Shown here one piece after another: positions 44,677-54,985 of a stretch of DNA of 64,000 nt (positions are counted from its first letter, which is position 1; every line of letters begins with the position of its first letter). The translations under genes were made by a program, and so were the position numbers. Under the pieces are notes generated by a model. It was not told where the DNA came from. It searched no databases and was given only the letters and a program-made list of their open reading frames with translations. Origin of the DNA: Dichetophora obliterata (lineage: Eukaryota > Arthropoda > Insecta > Diptera > Sciomyzidae); NCBI GenBank assembly GCA_963920525.1, contig OY986439.1, positions 4,574,501 through 4,638,500 of the forward strand, read 5' to 3'.

Positions 44677-46194
44677 AGTTTAAAAAGTGATTTCGATAAA
44701 AAAGTATGTAAAGTTTTATTACTGCACTTCGGCGCGCGTGTAATTCAATTTTTTAAAGGCACTATTTTAGAAGGGTTTTAGAAGACATTTATGGAAAAAC
44801 AAAATTTGTAACCGCAGATCATACCTTAAAAAGGTGCCTCCAGGGAAGGAGATTTGCGACGAATTAACAGGTCGAATTGGAAACTGAAGTGTATTTCAAA
44901 GGGCATCGCAATGTTAGAAAAATGTTGGAATTAGCTTATAAAGTGTATAAAGTGGATATAGTGAACTAATTTTTCACATTTTTTCGCATTTTCGAGAAGA
45001 ATTTTTTAAAAAAAAATTTTTTTTTGTTAAAACTTTTTTTTAAGTCTAATTTTTTTGCTTTTATTCTTTAAAACGACAGTTACTATTTGGTTCAATATTG
45101 GTTCGGTTGTTCACTATTTAGAGTAGTCCTTGTAAAAAAACTAAAACTCAATATTACGAGCCTTCACTATTTTTTGGGTTCGTTATATCTAGATTTGACT
45201 GTATGTGGAAGAATAAACAATAATTTTGGCAAAAATCATGTATTTTCTTTGTTAGGCCGGCAGCATTTCGAAAATTTAATAATCAAGTTGAAATTCAAAA
45301 ATTGGTTTTTAGCCAAATTCTGAGAACGCTGGCCCACTGTGCAGTTCAAAGATAGTGTTTACGAAGTTAAACAGCCTAAAAATACCCAAGTTGTGTGCAT
45401 GTGTATTGGTCATAGTTAAAAAAGCACAGTATTTATCCGATCTGGTTGGAGGTATGATCTTGGGAATGACATGCATCGGTTACCCAATCGATCAGTATCC
45501 AATGTTGTCCAAATTCTCTGACTTATTCGATCTGATTGCAGGCTCGATTAGTTGTGTGTGCCTTTGAATATGTGTGCCTTTGTGTATGTGTGCCTGTTCT
45601 CTTCCTTTTTTATTAATCATTAGCATGAATTTAGTTTGGGCAGACGACAGATCATAAAAAGCGGCCACTGCAACTGCGGGCAGGAGTCATTGTTTTGCAC
45701 AAAAATTGACTTTGTTGCGGCAAGCTTCCATTTGCATAAGCATGAGTAATGCTAAGAAGTGGCTAAATAGCTGCAACCAGCCAACAACAATGCATATTTT
45801 GAGGTTTAGACAGAAAACAAAAAATAGCACCACGAACTGGTCTGGCTCGGAACAAGCCAGCTTGCCTGCTCCATTATATGCTAATAACGTTTAAATGCAT
45901 TTTCGGCCTGGATTAATAATGATTGACTTTGACTAACGTTATTTCTTTTTTTTACAGTGCCGAAAGCAGTCATTCAGATTTTTTTTAAGTTAATTTGTAG
46001 AAAGAATGCAAAATTTTCGTTTATTAAAATTTTGAATATGTTTTCTGATCCAATTAGGGTCAATGATTGGTGAAGGCGTGAGAAATGTTTTTAGGAACCA
46101 AAAATAATGCGGTAATAATAGGGAAGCTGAGAATAGAAATTCGGCACGTAAAGGTAAATGAACTTGGCAATAGGGAATAACGAATTGAAACTTT
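44677..46194. other. Intron sequence, nothing recognised
   Basis: AT-rich with poly-A/T runs near 45005-45050. There are no supported genes or repeats. Confidence 0.45.
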
Positions 46195-46407
46195 TTTTCC
46201 CGGATCAAAGTTGGTTAGTGATAAAAAGTTGCCATTGAAGAAAAAAAAATTTGAGTATACTTTTTCTTTAGACCACCAAGGCCTGCCCCACCCCAATATG
46301 TCATGGCAAAAAACCGATATTTCGGCTTCTTTGTTTCGTAACATCCGCAAAACTTAAGTGACTTCATTTTAATGTTTACAAAAGTTATAGATAATTTTAA
46401 TACTTAT
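46195..46407 (+). repeat. Dispersed repeat family Y, copy 1 (inverted match at 54790-54985)
   Basis: The blocks GATCAAAGTTGGT, AGTGATAAAAAGTTGCCATT, CAATATGT.ATGGCAAAA and AATGTTTACAAAAGTTATAG all recur, inverted, at 54790-54985. A MITE of family M joins it on the right at 46408. Confidence 0.8.
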
Positions 46408-47600
46408 GCTTGGTTTTCACTATGTCATTTTTAGTGGTCAGTTGTATTCAATCAAATTGAAAACAATAACATGTTGACTATCTTAAAAAATTAAAAACAA
46501 ATAAATTATTAAATGGAGCTATTCAGAAAATGTTTTAGAGTCTTATGCTGCGTTTACAGTGGGCCAAATGACTCATTTTGAATGAGTCATTCAAAAGTTT
46601 TTACTGTTGTAGTATCGTGTAAATGCCCCAATCATAGCATCCCTGGTTCGATAACTCAACTTTTGCCTTTAAAGTTGAGTTATCGAACTCAATCAGACAA
46701 TCAAACAATACATCAAAATTTTAATGCTTGGTTTTAACTATAGCTGCGTTCCATTCGCTTCAAAATAATCCAGATTATTTTTTTTACATGCAAAGCAAAA
46801 ACAAAAATAATAATCCTATAACAAATTGGATTATTTTTGCTATCCATATAAAATTGTGATATAGCCTTTATAAAATTTGAAACACAGGTGTCGCACCTGT
46901 ATATTTCTCTGAGCTGTCATTTATTTTTTTGAATATTCTGTTTGTTTGATACAATGACTATAAGGTAGCTATGACAGCTACCTATTTTCTCACGAGCTGC
47001 GACCATCGAATGTTAAACAAAAGAAAACAAAACAAACCGCGTGTATCACACACATTGGACGCATTCAGCGGAGCCAACAATTGCACTTAAACTTTTTATA
47101 TAGTTGCATAATATTAATAATTAAATTAAATAATTTACACTTTTTCTGACGTTTAGAGCAAAACACATTCAGAAAAAAACATCGTTCACTAAGGTATCGC
47201 TACCATAACAGTTCACAACAGTTTTGAACGACACACGTTCTCATGACACCTAATAGCTATTGTATCATGATTGCTTGGTTGAATTTAATTTTGACTGCAA
47301 CGCTAATGCCCTCTACGAGTCGTTTTTCTTGCCGTTCCTTTGAGAAAATTTGTTATCGCGATTTTATTAAGGCGAAAGGAACGCAGCTTATGTCATTTTT
47401 ATGACGACACAAAAGCTTATCACCTGAAATATCACCTTAATAACACCTTAAACTACGTTTACAATGGACTAAATGTTTACTATAGCAGTATCGTATAAAA
47501 GTCCTAATCATAGCATCCCTGGTTCGATAACTCAACTTTTTTTTAAGTTATCGAACTCGACTTTAAAGTCAAAGGTTGAGTTATAGAGCCAGGGATGCTG
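46408..47600. mobile_element. Nest of MITEs (family M pieces, a hairpin family, and an inserted element)
   Basis: The segment 46408-46545 is the left part of MITE family M (see 8602-8825). The segment 46548-46734 begins GCTGCGTTTACAGTGGGCC and contains a hairpin (GTTCGATAACTCAACTTT / AAAGTTGAGTTATCGAAC). The segment 46733-47447 is an inverted family M end interrupted by the element at 46743-47393. A second relative of the hairpin unit (ACTACGTTTACAATGGACT) fills 47449-47600, with the phrase AGCATCCCTGGTTCGATAAC repeated. Confidence 0.75.
46743..47393. mobile_element. DNA element (~651 bp) with AGCTGCGTTCC ends, inserted in a family M MITE
   Basis: The ends are AGCTGCGTTCC(A)TTCGC and the inverted GCGAAAGGAACGCAGCT. 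The interrupted host sequence reads ACTAT on the left and TATGTC on the right. The intact relative reads ACTATGTC, which indicates a 3-bp TAT duplication. No coding region was recognised inside. Confidence 0.8.
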
Positions 47601-48587
47601 GTGATGATAAACCAATATAAACTTGTCATTTCTGTAACCAATTGTGTATTCAGTTAGTGATAGACTTAAACGAAATTTAGTATAAGATATTAAAGTAGTT
47701 ATCAAATATATGATAAAAACATGCGGAAAAGTGTTTTTGCTATCTCTGATACCTGCGATCTCCAAATAAAGACAATTTTATCATTCCTGACATTTTATGT
47801 CATTCCTGTAACCACTCAAAAAACATAAAATGCATACAATTAAATTTCATGATTTAATACCGTGTGACCCAAAGAGATTTTAACTTACTTTTGGGCAGCG
47901 ATGCTCAAAATTAGCTCCCGAGCTAAGAGCTTTTTCAGCCATGTATACATGTATAAATTCTGGCTTCACTAAAAAGCTTTCAGTCTGCAGGCTTACTTAC
48001 TGCAACTTCAGTTTTTATTTTTACATGTAACCATTTTTCAAAAGAAAAAATTTGAAAAGAAAAACTTTTGGAAAATCTTCAGAAAGCTATAATAACATTC
48101 AATCTATATTTAAAAATGTTCTTATAAATATTGTTACTTAAATTGTAAAAGTTTTTGCTTGTTTCTTTTATTTTTTGTTTCAATACTTTTCATTCATGAT
48201 AGGTTTTTTTTTTTGCTCCTTATTGATTTCTTATTGGTTTATTTATAAATTATTTTTTGACAAATATTGTTAATTTTTTTCTTCATTTTATTAATTTTAA
48301 TTTATATACCTAATCTTACATTTAAATTTCCCCTAATTTTTGGTAATTAAGTTTTTATCTTTAATTTCTTATGGTGTGTGTATCTTATCTTTTATTTATC
48401 GAAACATTTACTTTTACTACTTTTATTAATTAAATTTTTAATTAATTAAACTGCTTTCTCGCCTGCAGCCACTTGTGTGCAGTTATTTTTTCATTTAATA
48501 ACTATTATGTTACTCAACTCGATGTTAGTTAGTATCCTATGAAATATTATTTATTGTATTAAATGAAAAAATGAATAAATCTTTACT
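47601..48587. other. Very AT-rich intron, nothing recognised
   Basis: Mostly T-rich low-complexity sequence (48000-48450). No gene is supported. Confidence 0.45.
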
Positions 48588-48650
48588 ACTATACTATACT
48601 ATACTATACTATACTATACTATACTATACTATACTATACTATACTATACT
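48588..48650. repeat. (ACTAT)n microsatellite, left part
   Basis: About 12 uninterrupted ACTAT units abut the 3' poly(A) end of the retrotransposon that follows. They have the same unit and strand as the long array at 52524-52856. Confidence 0.97.
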
Positions 48651-48777
48651 TCTTTTTTTTTTTTGTTGGACGTAGTGATAGCGCGCTATCATCTAGTGGC
48701 CCCACGATACTCCACCAGCTCCACCCCGGAACCGCGTTAGCATTTCATCAGGACGGGGGTTTGATTTCGTAAGATTC

Positions 48778-51700
48778 CTACGTCCTCCTTAAGCAAGGAG
48801 GTTCGGAACTACTGAAGTTTCTCTCCTTTAATATTTTATTTATGTGTCTTTCACACAAAGTCCATGCATGTTCAGATTTTAGCATTTCGTTCAACAGATT
48901 CTCTTCAGTTAATGTAACACCTAGCATATCATTTAAAGCTCGTCTCTCCTCCAACCACTTTTCACATTCGAAAAGTATGTGCTTTGCATCTTCTTCTAGC
49001 GCTGCGCATGAATCACAGCTGCTTATTTCTTTAAGTTTAAATCTATGCAGGTATTTGTTAAAACTACCATGGTTTGTCATAGCCTGAGTCAGAAAATATC
49101 CCATGTTTCCATGTCGTCTTTCCAGCCAGACTTTTATATTGGGGATAAGGCTATATGTCCAGGTCCCGTTCATGTATTGATTCCAACGTTCTTGCCATTT
49201 AGTCACTACATTGTCCCTGGCATTAATTTTTATTTCTGAAATTTTTTTCTTTCGCTCTTGTGTATTAGTGTTCGCCCTACTTATAAGTTTAGTTTGGGTA
49301 TATATTTCTTCTCTTTCCAGTATTAATAAGTCTATTGGTGGCAGACCTGCAAGCACTAAAGCCGCACTTGTGGACACTGTACGGTACGCTGATATAATAC
49401 GGAGAGCACTAACTCTCTGTGCTTTCTGTAGTTCCCTCATATTATTCTTCAGATTCAGTGCCCTGACAAAGGTTGGAGCAGCATAAAGAAGCTGGGAGTG
49501 TACTACGCTGTTTATTAATTTTCTCATCTGCGGCCTTGGGCCACCACAGTTTGGCATTATTCTGGCCAATGATGCTGCCGTTCGCAAAGCTTTGTCACGA
49601 ATATTTACTACGTGCTGTCCAAAGCTAAGTTTGTCATCTAATTGCACACCCAAATAGCATAAGCTTCGTTTAAAGGGTATCTCTCTATCTTGTAGACGTA
49701 TTTTCGGTATTTTGAAGACCCTACGATCTGTCACTAGAATTGCTTCCGTTTTTGGAACTGCAAGTTTCAAACCGTTTCTTCGCAGCCATCTGTTACAACG
49801 ACATAAGCTATCGTTTACCACTATCTCGATTAATTCGGCAGTTCGCTGGTTTACTACCAGAGCAATATCATCAGCGTAACCTATTAGTTTTGCACCTTCT
49901 TGTAATTCCAAATTCAGTAGACCATCGTACATTACATTCCACAGGAATGGTCCTAATACTGAGCCCTGAGGTACACCTGCTGTTATTTGGTGCTCTTTTA
50001 TACCATTTTCCGTCTCATAGATTAAAATTCTGTTATCCAGATAGTCTGATACTATGTTAAAGAGATAGTTATCTAAACGTCGGTTTCTGAAAGCTTGTAG
50101 TACTACTTTCCACTTTACTGTGTTAAAAGCATTTTTAACATCTAGTGTTATTATTGAGCAGTATTCTCCTGTTGTTTTGGCCTGTATAGCTTTATTGCAT
50201 ACTGCGCTAATGGCATCAACTGTACTCTTCCCTTTGCGGAAGCCATGTTGCATAGGGGATAGTCCGCCAAGGTCATCTATGCGCTCTTCCAAACGTTTTA
50301 GCATTACGTACTCTAATAATTTTCCTAGTGAATCCAACATACAGAGTGGTCTATAGGAACTAGGCTCATTTAATGGTTTATTTCCCTTTCGTAACAAAAC
50401 TAACTTTTGTATTTTCCATTTAGCTGGAAAGATTCCGTTTATTAGACATGAATTGAAGACTTCAAGTAAAAGATCTGGCCATATCTCACATACTACTTTT
50501 ATGACCTCATTTGGTATACCATCTGGTCCTGGGCTCTTACCTATTTTTAGTTTACTACATGCATGTGTAATGTCACCTACGTTCAGAGGGATGAAACCTT
50601 CGACTTGATAATTTGGTTCTCTTTTTAGCCCATCTTCATCGAATGGAAATAGTGTTTCTACTATTGTTGTTGCCCACACTGGTTCTTTAATGCCGGGTAT
50701 AGGTTTAATGCTACCAAGCTTTTTCATCACAATTTTGTACGGTTTGCCCCATGGGTCGGAATCTATTTCGTTACATAGCTCTGTCCAGCATCTTTTCTTA
50801 CTCTCTTTTATGGCTGTTCTTAAGGTTTTACGTGCCGTTTTATACTCAACCGTTAAGAGCTGGTTATCATAGTTTCGTGTTGACGCTCGACGTGCTGCAA
50901 GGCATTTCGCCCTCAACTCACGTATTTTAGCATTCCACCAGTATACTGGGCGCTTGTTATTGTATTTTTGAGCTCTTGGCATTGCGACATTACACGCTTT
51001 TGTGAGTATCTTCGTCAGCGACTCTGCGGCATTTTCTACATTTATATTTTCGGATTGGTTATCCATATTTCTATCCTTAGCCCGAGTAATATAATCGGAC
51101 AATTTTTTGTCATCAAGTTTTCTGACGTTCCATCTTGGGAAATTTGCATCTTCTACACTCATATTTGGACGTTCATCTATATTAAATGAGATATACTGGT
51201 GGTCACTTAAGGTGAGATCTTCCAGCACTATCCAATTCATGTTTTCATTGTAGAGGTTTGTCGTTCCAAAGGTGATGTCGATAATACTACCACCTGTACC
51301 TCTCCGAAAGGTAAGTTTGTCTCCGATATTAAATATCGTAAGACCAAGACTAGCAACCATTTCACACACTGTAGTACCCTTTTTATCCATTTTTTTGGAG
51401 TTCCATTCTGTAGATTTACTATTGAAGTCTCCTCCAATGATCACTTTATATTTTGAGGACCTGATAGAAACATCAAGTATGTTAAGGGCTTCTGCAAACA
51501 AATTAAAGTCTATATTTGGTGAAAAGTAGCAACTATATACCCTAATTTTGCCCACTGTGACATATACGAAGCCAGCGTTGCTTTCATCAACTTCGCTTAT
51601 TATTAATCTTCTGTTTCTTACCATGATGGCTGCGCAATGGTTTTTGTCTTCGTACCAAACTTGAGATGGTGGGTTTCTGTACGGTTCGCTTATTAAAAGT

Positions 51701-51792
51701 ATGTCTGCATTAATCTCTGTCGCCTTCTGTATCATCAGGTCTTGCGCTTCTCTACCCCGTCCTAGATTGATCTGTAGAAATTTCGTGATCAT
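48778..51792 (-). CDS. Retrotransposon ORF2: endonuclease/reverse transcriptase, intact (1004 aa)
   Basis: This is one uninterrupted frame. Residues 1-210 form an APE-type endonuclease that nicks the target: Asn9 (QINLGRG), Glu36 (LISEPY), Asp122/Asn124 (GGDFNSK) and Asp197-His198 (LSDHQY). The reverse transcriptase occupies about 410-690: KSPGPDGIPNEV, SSYRPLCMLDSLGK, MQHGFRKGKST, the first catalytic Asp at 551 (ITLDVKNAFNTV), AGVPQGSVLGP at 605-615, and the catalytic GYADDIALV at 638-646. A C-terminal CX2CX7HX4C knuckle (CDSCAALEEDAKHILFEC) lies near 930-955. The size and order match R1-type ORF2, which normally has about 1000 residues. It starts at ATGA, overlapping the ORF1 stop, a common arrangement for reinitiation. 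All visible catalytic residues are kept, so the enzyme may be functional. It lies antisense within a Notch intron. Confidence 0.95.
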   Translation of the reverse strand: MITKFLQINLGRGREAQDLMIQKATEINADILLISEPYRNPPSQVWYEDKNHCAAIMVRNRRLIISEVDESNAGFVYVTVGKIRVYSCYFSPNIDFNLFAEALNILDVSIRSSKYKVIIGGDFNSKSTEWNSKKMDKKGTTVCEMVASLGLTIFNIGDKLTFRRGTGGSIIDITFGTTNLYNENMNWIVLEDLTLSDHQYISFNIDERPNMSVEDANFPRWNVRKLDDKKLSDYITRAKDRNMDNQSENINVENAAESLTKILTKACNVAMPRAQKYNNKRPVYWWNAKIRELRAKCLAARRASTRNYDNQLLTVEYKTARKTLRTAIKESKKRCWTELCNEIDSDPWGKPYKIVMKKLGSIKPIPGIKEPVWATTIVETLFPFDEDGLKREPNYQVEGFIPLNVGDITHACSKLKIGKSPGPDGIPNEVIKVVCEIWPDLLLEVFNSCLINGIFPAKWKIQKLVLLRKGNKPLNEPSSYRPLCMLDSLGKLLEYVMLKRLEERIDDLGGLSPMQHGFRKGKSTVDAISAVCNKAIQAKTTGEYCSIITLDVKNAFNTVKWKVVLQAFRNRRLDNYLFNIVSDYLDNRILIYETENGIKEHQITAGVPQGSVLGPFLWNVMYDGLLNLELQEGAKLIGYADDIALVVNQRTAELIEIVVNDSLCRCNRWLRRNGLKLAVPKTEAILVTDRRVFKIPKIRLQDREIPFKRSLCYLGVQLDDKLSFGQHVVNIRDKALRTAASLARIMPNCGGPRPQMRKLINSVVHSQLLYAAPTFVRALNLKNNMRELQKAQRVSALRIISAYRTVSTSAALVLAGLPPIDLLILEREEIYTQTKLISRANTNTQERKKKISEIKINARDNVVTKWQERWNQYMNGTWTYSLIPNIKVWLERRHGNMGYFLTQAMTNHGSFNKYLHRFKLKEISSCDSCAALEEDAKHILFECEKWLEERRALNDMLGVTLTEENLLNEMLKSEHAWTLCERHINKILKERNFSSSEPPCLRRT

Positions 51793-52505
51793 TTTCTTGC
51801 TTTATTTCTTATGTTGATTGCACACGCTGTACTACCAATATAATGCTGAGAATTTATTGAGCCACTTTCATGGCATAGTATGCATCTCGTTTCCGCTTTG
51901 CATTCTTTAGCTTTGTGTCCCGGATTGCAGCATTTTCTGCATAGATTGCTTCTATCTGTCCCTTTACACTGGCTCGAAATATGACCCTGTTCTAGGCACC
52001 TGAAGCATTTCTGAACTCTAATCTTACTCCTCAGCCTACACATAACCCATCCTACTCTGACTTGCCTCGTACGGAGTAGTGGAGCTGCTAAGTGCTCAGG
52101 TAGTTGAACGAGCGCTTGTTTGGTTCCTCCAAACGATGTTCTAAAATTTAATATTTTGAACGTTGTGGGTTCTTCTACTTTTGTTGCCTTCATAAGAGCA
52201 TTAACAAGTTCATCTTTATCTGTTGACTCATCCATGTCTCTGATATCAAGAATATGATTTTTGGTAACCGCTCTAATCATGACATCTTCACCAAGCGTGT
52301 TACCTATAGCGTTTCTGAGCTTTTCGGCTTGGCCTTCGCCTTTTTTTAGTTGAACGAGTAATTCTCCAGCTTTTGTCCTTCTGATACCCCTTATCTCCAC
52401 ACCGATATCAGTGGGATTTACTTGTTGCTTCATCTTTTTTATAACATCTGCGTATGACTCAGACGTGTTGGATTTAATTGTTATTGCCTCTCCTTGGATT
52501 CGCAT
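51789..52505 (-). CDS. Retrotransposon ORF1 (gag-like, CCHC zinc knuckles), 5'-truncated
   Basis: 238 codons follow the first Met. The N-terminal half has the R1-type text SYADVIKKMKQQVNPTDIGV and IRGIRRTKAGELLVQLKKG, and then an RRM-like region (about 85-145). Three zinc knuckles follow: CFRCLEQGHISSQC, CRKCCNPGHKAKEC, and a third starting CILCHESGS with a spaced His and Cys. Such proteins bind the element's RNA to form the particle that carries ORF2 to the target. The family usually has a longer N-terminus. The frame is open upstream of the Met (YNKRRE) into the microsatellite, so the beginning has most likely been lost by 5' truncation. The TGA stop overlaps the ORF2 start. Confidence 0.9.
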   Translation of the reverse strand: MRIQGEAITIKSNTSESYADVIKKMKQQVNPTDIGVEIRGIRRTKAGELLVQLKKGEGQAEKLRNAIGNTLGEDVMIRAVTKNHILDIRDMDESTDKDELVNALMKATKVEEPTTFKILNFRTSFGGTKQALVQLPEHLAAPLLRTRQVRVGWVMCRLRSKIRVQKCFRCLEQGHISSQCKGTDRSNLCRKCCNPGHKAKECKAETRCILCHESGSINSQHYIGSTACAINIRNKARK

Positions 52506-52523
52506 TTCACGGCGTTTGTTATA

Positions 52524-52856
52524 ATACTATACTATACTATACTATACTATACTATACTATACTATACTATACTATACTATACTATACTATACTATACTAT
52601 ACTATACTATACTATACTATACTATACTATACTATACTATACTATACTATACTATACTATACTATACTATACTATACTATACTATACTATACTATACTAT
52701 ACTATACTATACTATACTATACTATACTATACTATACTATACTATACTATACTATACTATACTATACTATACTATACTATACTATACTATACTATACTAT
52801 ACTATACTATACTATACTATACTATACTATACTATACTATACTATACTATTACTAT
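52524..52856. repeat. (ACTAT)n microsatellite, right part (~66 units)
   Basis: An essentially perfect 5-bp repeat of about 330 bp adjoins the 5' end of the retrotransposon. Long open frames reading YTILYYTIL across it are artefacts of the repeat. Confidence 0.98.
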
Positions 52857-53388
52857 AAAAACATGTTTTCTATGAAATTTATCTTTAAACTGACTCTTCT
52901 TTTACTAATTGAAACTTCAAAGCTAAAAAAATACAAATATTCATAAAATTTAAAAATATTTTATTATGTGTGCTGTATACATTTCTTTTATTATTTCAAT
53001 ATTGATTTAAGCAACAAAACATTGTCATTACCTTTTTAATAAAATCAATAAAATGTTCAATCAAAACAAACAAGTAGTGGAAAACTTAGCAGAAAAAACA
53101 GTAATGAAATGTAGCTTTGGGTATTTAGTACTACCATAAAGTATGATATTTAGGCAACTGAGCTATTTTTTGTCATTAAAAAATTACTCTTTTGCTCTCC
53201 TCTTCCATTTTACGGGTGTATATCTTCCTTTTTGTGGGAAAACGTTAAACGAATGGACAACCTATAGTAATTTAATCATGGTTCAGATATCAATTTTTGA
53301 AGAAAAAATCAGAGAAATTTTCAAAAAAAAATAACGTGGTTCACGACGCTCAAAGTTTTCTGGTGCACGACCAGTACAAAGGAATTCT
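52857..53388. other. Intron sequence, nothing recognised
   Basis: AT-rich, with no supported element. Confidence 0.45.
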
Positions 53389-54060
53389 TCAAATATCTAT
53401 CAGATATTTATTGTCAGTACTGAGCATATTAGTATTTAAATTTTTTAATTCTTCTTTAAGAACTGTAGTACAACTAGCATTTCTGTACATTTTTTTTGGG
53501 TTTTCCGCCAGTTGGTCCACTAAAATTGTTTGGGTTTCTCCTATAAATTGGCCTATCAACACTCGTAATTGCAATTCGATTGTGTGAAGAAACCATACAA
53601 ACATTTGCACGTGAGACTTCATCGACAGCGACGAACACCTGCTTTTGCACCGACATTTACAGCCGTGCCATCGCAACCGATCTCTAATATTATTGACATG
53701 TCGTAATAGTAGATATCGACAATATCGACTGTGACATGCGAAAAAATTGGGCTCCTATGTTATAGATATATGATCTTCTTTGACTTTCTTGATACAACCG
53801 TATTGGCTTTTTAGTGCTAAGTAGTTTTTCCATCGAAGAAGAAGGCTTGAACAGTTTTTATGTGGCCGATGCCTTCCACACTTGTCGAACGAAGTGCTTG
53901 ACGAGCCCGATGAACTTTCATTCGATCATATTTCTTATCTTCGGTTATTACCAAGCCAGCATCTAAGTAAACTGCTGATACGATTGCTGGTGTGGCGGTG
54001 TCAGATACATCGTATCTGGTTTCGCCACATTAGAAATGGGCAATCAGTTATCGTCCATAG
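53389..54060 (-). pseudogene. Decayed coding fragment of a transposon-like insect protein family
   Basis: The minus strand, in shifting frames, reads ATPAIVSAVYLDAGLVITED and then RARQALRS (near 53900-54020). It continues with FFFDGK and EDHIS (about 53760-53840) and IGCDGTAVNVGAKAGV (about 53640-53690), followed by MFVWFLHTIELQLRVLIGQF (about 53550-53610). This order resembles an uncharacterised, multi-copy protein family of insects that I associate with mobile DNA and cannot name. Stops and frameshifts are frequent. The assignment rests on remembered motif order and not on an alignment. Confidence 0.5.
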
Positions 54061-54789
54061 CACCAAGTTCATATGAAGATTCCGAAGTAAATTATGACGA
54101 TCATTGTTTCGAGAATAATTGATCCAGATGCATCATTCTTGTATCGATTTCGATGATCTACTCGTTTTTGCAAAACTTTTGTGAAGAGTTAATCGATAGA
54201 GATGATTGCCATCTTTCGTTTATTTTTATAACTACCATCAATCCATCAGAAATAACAAGTGGAAATTACACAAATAATTTTTTTTTATATTTTTTATATT
54301 AGAAATTATTGATTTTTGTTGCAAGTCTTATTGACTATACTCTTATTGACTATACTCCTTTGTCAGATAATTCAACCTTGTCTTCTCTCATAGTAATAAA
54401 ACGTTTTCCAAACAAAAACTATAAAAAAAGAATGATATATAAATAAATATTATAAAAAATTTAATTACTTAAATTCATAAAGATAAAACTATGGTAGTTA
54501 CTTTGAACAAAGCACTTTGTACGAAGCAGGCACAATTAGTTTTATTAGTTATTAAGATATGAAATTTATTAATTGCAATCGTGTATTTTTTAATTTATTA
54601 TTTATAACTGGATAATTTTAAGTCAGAGAAGTAAGTGTTAGCTATCAAATTACGCGTAATACATGAAAGAAAATTAGTGTAGAGAACTTCAATGACGTGC
54701 CTCGAATGGTTTTTCCATTTAGTATTTCTCCGATGTTTTCTTTAAAACTTGATATCTCGATTACCAGGTGTCTCACACAATATTTCAAA
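54061..54789. other. Intron sequence, nothing recognised
   Basis: AT-rich, with a short GACTATACTC direct repeat near 54332-54358. No gene is supported. Confidence 0.4.
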
Positions 54790-54985
54790 ATATTTGTATT
54801 GAAATTATCTATAACTTTTGTAAACATTGTAATGACGTCACTTGAGTGGTACGAATGTTTTGCCATCACATATTGTGGTGGGGGAAAGCGGGTGGTCCAA
54901 AACAAAAAACCACTCAAATTTTTTTCACCAATGGCAACTTTTTATCACTTACCACCAACTTTGATCTAGAACAATCGTTCACCCT
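54790..54985 (-). repeat. Dispersed repeat family Y, copy 2 (inverted match to 46195-46407)
   Basis: Read on the minus strand it matches 46195-46407 block by block (GATCAAAGTTGGTGGTAAGT, AAAAAGTTGCCATTG, AATGTTTACAAAAGTTATAG). Both copies lie in the same intron, about 8.5 kb apart. It is non-coding. Confidence 0.8.

Larger units (their letters stand above)
48651..52523 (-). mobile_element. R1-clade non-LTR retrotransposon inserted in an (ACTAT)n microsatellite
   Basis: The element is on the minus strand. Its 3' end is a poly(A) of about 12 (poly-T at 48653-48664) directly against the microsatellite. It has ORF2 at 48778-51792 and ORF1 at 51789-52505, overlapping by ATGA. Only about 18 bases separate the ORF1 Met from the microsatellite. 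The frame stays open there, so the 5' end of ORF1 and the 5' UTR are probably truncated. There is no RNase H domain, as usual for the R1 clade. Some relatives in this clade target rDNA, telomeric repeats or simple repeats. Confidence 0.93.

Noticed and set aside
46980..46995. Su(H)-like site (TTCTCACGAG) as an autoregulatory element
   Set aside because: A single short match inside a mobile element has no support beyond chance.
48842..51529. Several + strand frames within 48.8-51.5 kb
   Set aside because: They are antisense shadows of the intact ORF2 on the minus strand.
52478..52946. Two long open frames reading repeated YTILYYTIL
   Set aside because: They are produced by the (ACTAT)n microsatellite, which has no stop in some frames. 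There is no coding evidence.
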